A stretch of DNA of 64,000 nt from an uncultured Robinsoniella sp. (lineage in GTDB: Bacteria > Bacillota > Clostridia > Lachnospirales > Lachnospiraceae), in NCBI GenBank assembly GCA_900539655.1, contig UQCR01000005.1, positions 1-64,000 of the forward strand, read 5' to 3'. The notes beneath the pieces were generated by a model. The model saw only the letters and a program-made list of their open reading frames with translations. It was not told the origin of the DNA and did no database searches. Every line of letters starts with the position of its first letter. Position 1 is the stretch's first letter. Below, piece by piece: positions 60,934 through 64,000 of this stretch. The position numbers were made by a program, and so were the translations under genes.

Positions 60934-60956
60934 TCTTCCTGCATATTGCAGGAAGA
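60934..60956 (-). other. Intercistronic hairpin before the binding-protein gene
   Basis: TCTTCCTGCA-TAT-TGCAGGAAGA, a perfect 10-bp stem, lies between the permease stop and the binding-protein start. There is no T-run. Hairpins in this position often protect the binding-protein message and raise its level over the permease. The core CTGCATATTGCAGG also occurs between atpG and atpD. Confidence 0.65.
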
Positions 60957-60983
60957 CTGAATAACATTAATAGCTGCTACTGA

Positions 60984-61973
60984 TTAACCCTGTTTTCTTC
61001 TGTTATAAACATCGGCAAATACTGCGATGATTAATACGAAACCAGTAATAAATAACTGATAGTGAGGCTGCAATCCAATAAATGGAAGACCTGTTTTCAG
61101 TACGGACATGATGAATACACCAATTAAAGTACCGGATACGGAACCAACACCACCGGAAAGAGATGTACCACCGATAACTACGCCGGCGATTGCATCCAAT
61201 TCGTAACCATTACCTGTACCAGGCATGATGGTTAAGTAAACTGCTGCATAGGAGATACCTGCTAATGCTGCAAAGAATCCACTGATTACATATGCTAATG
61301 TTTCCCATTTTACTACGTTTACACCAGACAGTCTGGTTGCTTCTTTATTACTTCCTAATGCAAGGATGTAACGTCCCGGACGGGTTTTATTTAAGAAGAT
61401 GGACATAATAATTGCCAATACAATCAATAAGATAAATCCTGTTGGAATTCCGGCTAACGGAAGTCCTTCTCCCTGGAACTTGAAGATATTTCTAAACCAG
61501 CTTCCTGCTGACTCACCCTGTGGGAAAGTAACACTTGCTGTTGCTGTTACGATAGAACCTAAACCTCTTGTGATCATCATCATACCCAGTGTAGCGATAA
61601 ATGCAGGCAGTCCCATTACGGAAACCATTAAGCCGTTTGCCATACCGAATAAGATACCTAAAACTAAGATTACTACCATACAAAGTGCCATCGGAAGGCC
61701 TGCTTTATTAAATAAAGTACCACCGATCAATGCACAGCAGACACAGACTGTACCGATTGATAAGTCAATTCCGCCTGTAATAATTACAAAAGTTACACCA
61801 ATTGCTAAAAATCCAATGTAATAAGATGAATCTAAAATACTGATAAATGTACTATATTGAGCAAAATTGTTTCCGGCTATACAAAAGAAGATAAATAATA
61901 CAACCAGTGCCAGTACGGCTACCAATTTCTGCGTTCCAATACTTCCTAACTTTCCTTTTTTCTGCTCTGCCAT
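60984..61973 (-). CDS. Monosaccharide ABC transporter permease (RbsC type)
   Basis: A 329-residue membrane protein with about nine to ten helices and the BPD_transp_2 pattern. It contains GVTFVIITGGIDLSIGTV, GLPAFIATLGMM, the LGSNKEATRLSGVNV cytoplasmic loop and DAIAGVVIGGTSLSGGVG. It forms the channel of a CUT2 (ribose/galactose/fucose) importer. It starts 18 bases after the ATPase stop; AGGAGGT precedes the ATG. Confidence 0.95.
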   Translation of the reverse strand: MAEQKKGKLGSIGTQKLVAVLALVVLFIFFCIAGNNFAQYSTFISILDSSYYIGFLAIGVTFVIITGGIDLSIGTVCVCCALIGGTLFNKAGLPMALCMVVILVLGILFGMANGLMVSVMGLPAFIATLGMMMITRGLGSIVTATASVTFPQGESAGSWFRNIFKFQGEGLPLAGIPTGFILLIVLAIIMSIFLNKTRPGRYILALGSNKEATRLSGVNVVKWETLAYVISGFFAALAGISYAAVYLTIMPGTGNGYELDAIAGVVIGGTSLSGGVGSVSGTLIGVFIMSVLKTGLPFIGLQPHYQLFITGFVLIIAVFADVYNRRKQG

Positions 61974-61991
61974 TTTCTCTTAACCTCCTGA

Positions 61992-63485
61992 TTATTCTCT
62001 TAATGTTGCAGCATGCATGATCTTTTCCTGAGAAGCTTCTTCAATTGTAAGCTCTCCAGTCTTACGGCCTTCGCACATGATGATGACTCTGTCACTCATA
62101 CGAAGTACTTCCGTAAGTTCTGATGAAATCATGATAATGGATTTTCCATCTTTTACAAGTTCATTCATCAGAGCATAAATCTCACTCTTTGCACCGACGT
62201 CAATACCACGGGTAGGTTCGTCGAATATCAGGATGTCACAGTCTCTGGTAAGCCATTTTGCTATAACAACCTTCTGCTGGTTACCGCCAGATAAGTTCTT
62301 TACTTTCTGTTCAATCGAAGGTGTTTTTGTCTTTAAAGCTTCTACATATTTCCTGGTAACTTCTTTTTCTTTTTTCTTATCGATGAAAAGACCGTTTGTA
62401 AAGTTCTCCAGGGAAGCCATCGTCGTATTTTCAGCTACTGTTTTTTCAACATTTACGCCGAAACGCTTTCTGTCTTCTGACAGGTATCCGATACCCGCAT
62501 TTACTGCGTCCTGAGGACTCTTGATCTCAACCTTTTTGCCATTGATATATACTTCACCGCTGTCTTTTTTATCGGCTCCGAACAATGCTCTTGCTGTCTC
62601 TGTTCTTCCGGCTCCCATAAGTCCTGAGAAGCCAAGGATTTCTCCTTTGTGAAGATCAAAGCTGACATTTCTGACCATCTTTCCGGCATTTAAGTTTTTA
62701 ACACTTAATACAACCGGCGCATTTGGAGGTACATTGCTGTGTTCTTTGGGGTCTTCATAAACAACACGTCCAACCATCATATTGATGATATCATCCTTGG
62801 TGGAATCTTTTGTTACGATTGTTCCTACATACTCACCGTCACGCATAACTGTTACTCTGTCAGTAATCCGCTTAATTTCATCCATTCTGTGAGATATGTA
62901 GATGATTCCGATATTCTTCTTGCGAAGGTCATCGATGATCTTAAACAAGTCAGTGATTTCAGCATCCGTAAGTGCAGCCGTCGGTTCATCAAATACAATC
63001 ACCTTTGCATCCGTTGAAATAGCCTTTGCAATTTCACACATCTGCTGCCTTCCTACTGTAAGATGTCCCATCGTATCCTTAGGATCAATATCAATATTCA
63101 ATAAATCAAATAATTTTTGTGCTTCGACATTCATCTTTCTGTCATTGATCATTTTACCGTTCATGCTTTCGCGTCCGATAAATATATTTTGAGCAACAGT
63201 CAAATGATTCATCATGTTCAATTCCTGATGCACAATAACGATACCTGCTGTCTGAGCTTCTTTTGGGCTTTTGAACTCTACTTCTTTACCCTCAAATGTA
63301 ATGGTACCTTTGTCCTTAGCATAAATTCCGGTTAATACTTTCATCAAAGTTGATTTACCGGCTCCGTTCTCACCCATAAGTGCATGAACTTCACCTTTTT
63401 TTAATTCCAGATTAACCTCTTTTAAGGCATGGACTCCGGGGAAAGACTTATCAATGCCTTTCATTGTCAGTATTACATCACCCAC
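61992..63485 (-). CDS. Monosaccharide ABC transporter ATPase (RbsA/MglA type)
   Basis: A 497-residue duplicated ATPase typical of CUT2 importers. The first half has Walker A GENGAGKSTLMKV, signature LTVGRQQMCEIAKA and Walker B VIVFDEPTAAL. The second half has the degenerate P-loop GLMGAGRTETARALFG, LSGGNQQKVVIAKWL and ILIFDEPTRGIDVG. I prefer the GTG start at 63485, 4 bases after AAGGTGAG; the ATG at 63500 has no ribosome binding site. First gene of a three-gene operon with the permease and binding protein. Confidence 0.95.
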   Translation of the reverse strand: MGDVILTMKGIDKSFPGVHALKEVNLELKKGEVHALMGENGAGKSTLMKVLTGIYAKDKGTITFEGKEVEFKSPKEAQTAGIVIVHQELNMMNHLTVAQNIFIGRESMNGKMINDRKMNVEAQKLFDLLNIDIDPKDTMGHLTVGRQQMCEIAKAISTDAKVIVFDEPTAALTDAEITDLFKIIDDLRKKNIGIIYISHRMDEIKRITDRVTVMRDGEYVGTIVTKDSTKDDIINMMVGRVVYEDPKEHSNVPPNAPVVLSVKNLNAGKMVRNVSFDLHKGEILGFSGLMGAGRTETARALFGADKKDSGEVYINGKKVEIKSPQDAVNAGIGYLSEDRKRFGVNVEKTVAENTTMASLENFTNGLFIDKKKEKEVTRKYVEALKTKTPSIEQKVKNLSGGNQQKVVIAKWLTRDCDILIFDEPTRGIDVGAKSEIYALMNELVKDGKSIIMISSELTEVLRMSDRVIIMCEGRKTGELTIEEASQEKIMHAATLRE

Positions 63486-63546
63486 GTTCTCACCTTCCAT
63501 TTCTTTTTTTTGCAGTTATTAAATAACTTTCCTCTAACTAATGAAC

Positions 63547-63575
63547 ATTATATGTCTAAACTATGAATATAACAA
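63547..63575 (-). promoter_or_regulatory. Promoter of the CUT2 sugar operon
   Basis: On the minus strand TTGTTA (63570-63575), 17 bases and a perfect TATAAT (63547-63552) lie about 60 bases upstream of the ATPase start. An inverted repeat GTAAAAAT/ATTTTTAC (63597-63628) lies just upstream of the -35 box, where an activator or two-component regulator could bind. Confidence 0.75.
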
Positions 63576-63636
63576 TAGAATATCTTCTTAGAAAAGGTAA
63601 AAATCTTACTGTATGATAAAATTTTTACTTTTTAGA

Positions 63637-63724
63637 GACTTTTTGAAAATTTCCGGCGGATGTACGTGATAGTTCCCAGCAGATTTGTACCGGATGAAAG
63701 ACACGCCCCAGGCCGTGTAACTTT
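63637..63724. repeat. Degenerate half copy of the palindromic element
   Basis: TTTGAAAATTTC, GATTTGTACCG, ATGAA and GTGTAAC appear in the same order and spacing as in the left half of copy A (7027-7122). The central palindrome is kept in structure but not in sequence (ACACG...CGTGT here, CATAG...CTATG in copy A). The second arm is missing. Together with the promoter and the terminator it accounts for the 339-base gap at 63486-63824. Confidence 0.7.
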
Positions 63725-63736
63725 AAACATAATACG

Positions 63737-63790
63737 AAACAGGCACGAAACGGAGAAATATATCAGAATTTCCCCATTCCGTGCCTGTTT
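63737..63790 (-). terminator. Terminator of the gene at the right edge
   Basis: The arms AAACAGGCACG and CGTGCCTGTTT form an 11-bp stem around about 30 bases that can pair further (GGAAT near the base). On the minus strand it lies about 35 bases past the stop codon of the partial gene. No long T-run follows. Confidence 0.65.
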
Positions 63791-63824
63791 GATGCCCAAA
63801 AGCGCTGCCTCCTTTATCAAATAA

Positions 63825-64000
63825 TTAGTTAGATTCCCGAAAATGGAACAGCAATTTTTGATTTTCTTCCGTATACATATTATCTTTTGTAATTAATTCC
63901 GATCCGGAATCCACATTTTTCTCTACGACGGTTCCGTGGGCAATTTCCACTGCCTTCTGTACGCCAAGATAGCCCATATTAAAGGGCTTCTGAATAATAA
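63825..64000 (-). CDS. Sugar-binding-domain protein, C-terminal fragment (cut by window edge)
   Basis: The last 58 residues of a protein, ending ...NMYTEENQKLLFHFRESN. The piece QKPFNMGYLGVQKAVEIAHG followed by VDSGSELITKDNMYT is typical of the C-terminal end of RbsB/LacI-fold sugar-binding proteins, where the helix after PFxMGYxGV closes the second lobe. It could be a second binding protein, a sensor of the same fold or a fused histidine kinase partner. It lies upstream of and in line with the CUT2 operon and may regulate it. Too little is visible to choose. Confidence 0.7.
   Translation of the reverse strand, partial: IIQKPFNMGYLGVQKAVEIAHGTVVEKNVDSGSELITKDNMYTEENQKLLFHFRESN

Noticed and set aside
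1..64000. Prophage, IS transposase, toxin-antitoxin or defence island
   Set aside because: No integrase, transposase, phage structural, restriction or abortive-infection type proteins were recognised in any frame.

Overview
The window looks like chromosome of a spore-forming, low-to-mid-GC Gram-positive anaerobe of the class Clostridia, most likely family Lachnospiraceae. The pointers are sporulation genes (yabP, yabQ, a CotS-type gene), strong GGAGG ribosome binding sites, many lipoprotein sugar-ABC binding proteins with Thr/Ser/Glu/Ala-rich linkers, a secreted multi-domain alpha-L-fucosidase, and an F-type ATP synthase whose c subunit carries sodium-binding residues. This assignment is inferred from gene content and was not searched. 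Most genes lie on the minus strand.

Layout. 1-5.5 kb holds a cut-off tRNA-Met, then a housekeeping/sporulation block read right to left: CotS-like kinase, phosphosugar mutase, mazG, HU, rqcP, yabP, yabQ, divIC. 5.6-10.2 kb holds cca, uppP, a lipase-like hydrolase and a DUF445 membrane protein. 10.4-13.2 kb holds an ECF sigma factor followed by a membrane-anchored beta-propeller protein. 13.3-19.7 kb is a probable nucleoside/ribose locus: a CUT1 sugar ABC importer and a nucleoside hydrolase, divergent from a protein that fuses a LacI-type repressor to a ribokinase. 19.7-22.8 kb is an XRE-controlled ABC exporter. 22.9-26.3 kb holds a PAS/GGDEF/GAF protein and a ZIP metal transporter.

26.5-35.8 kb is the most unusual region. 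Eight closely spaced co-directional genes encode a NitT/TauT-type ABC importer, an acyl-CoA (AMP-forming) ligase, an MBOAT O-acyltransferase, a DltD-like SGNH membrane protein and a two-component system, with a divergent AraC/GyrI-like regulator. I read it as a candidate 'import, activate, transfer' system for acylating a surface glycan. It parallels dlt logic but has no carrier protein and its own acid importer.

37-45 kb holds an M29 aminopeptidase, a large unknown membrane-anchored protein, a methyltransferase, a protein built from 24 copies of an 11-residue repeat, and ywmB. 45-52.6 kb is a complete atp operon (atpZ-I-B-E-F-H-A-G-D-C). 52.8-64 kb is a fucose-foraging locus: FucU, a 2029-residue GH29 fucosidase, a ribose/galactose-type ABC importer, and the 3' end of another sugar-binding-type protein at the right edge.

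A family of about 160-bp palindromic elements, probably MITE-like, is scattered in intergenic gaps: two full copies and two degenerate ones. I see no phage, IS transposase, CRISPR array, rRNA or defence genes.
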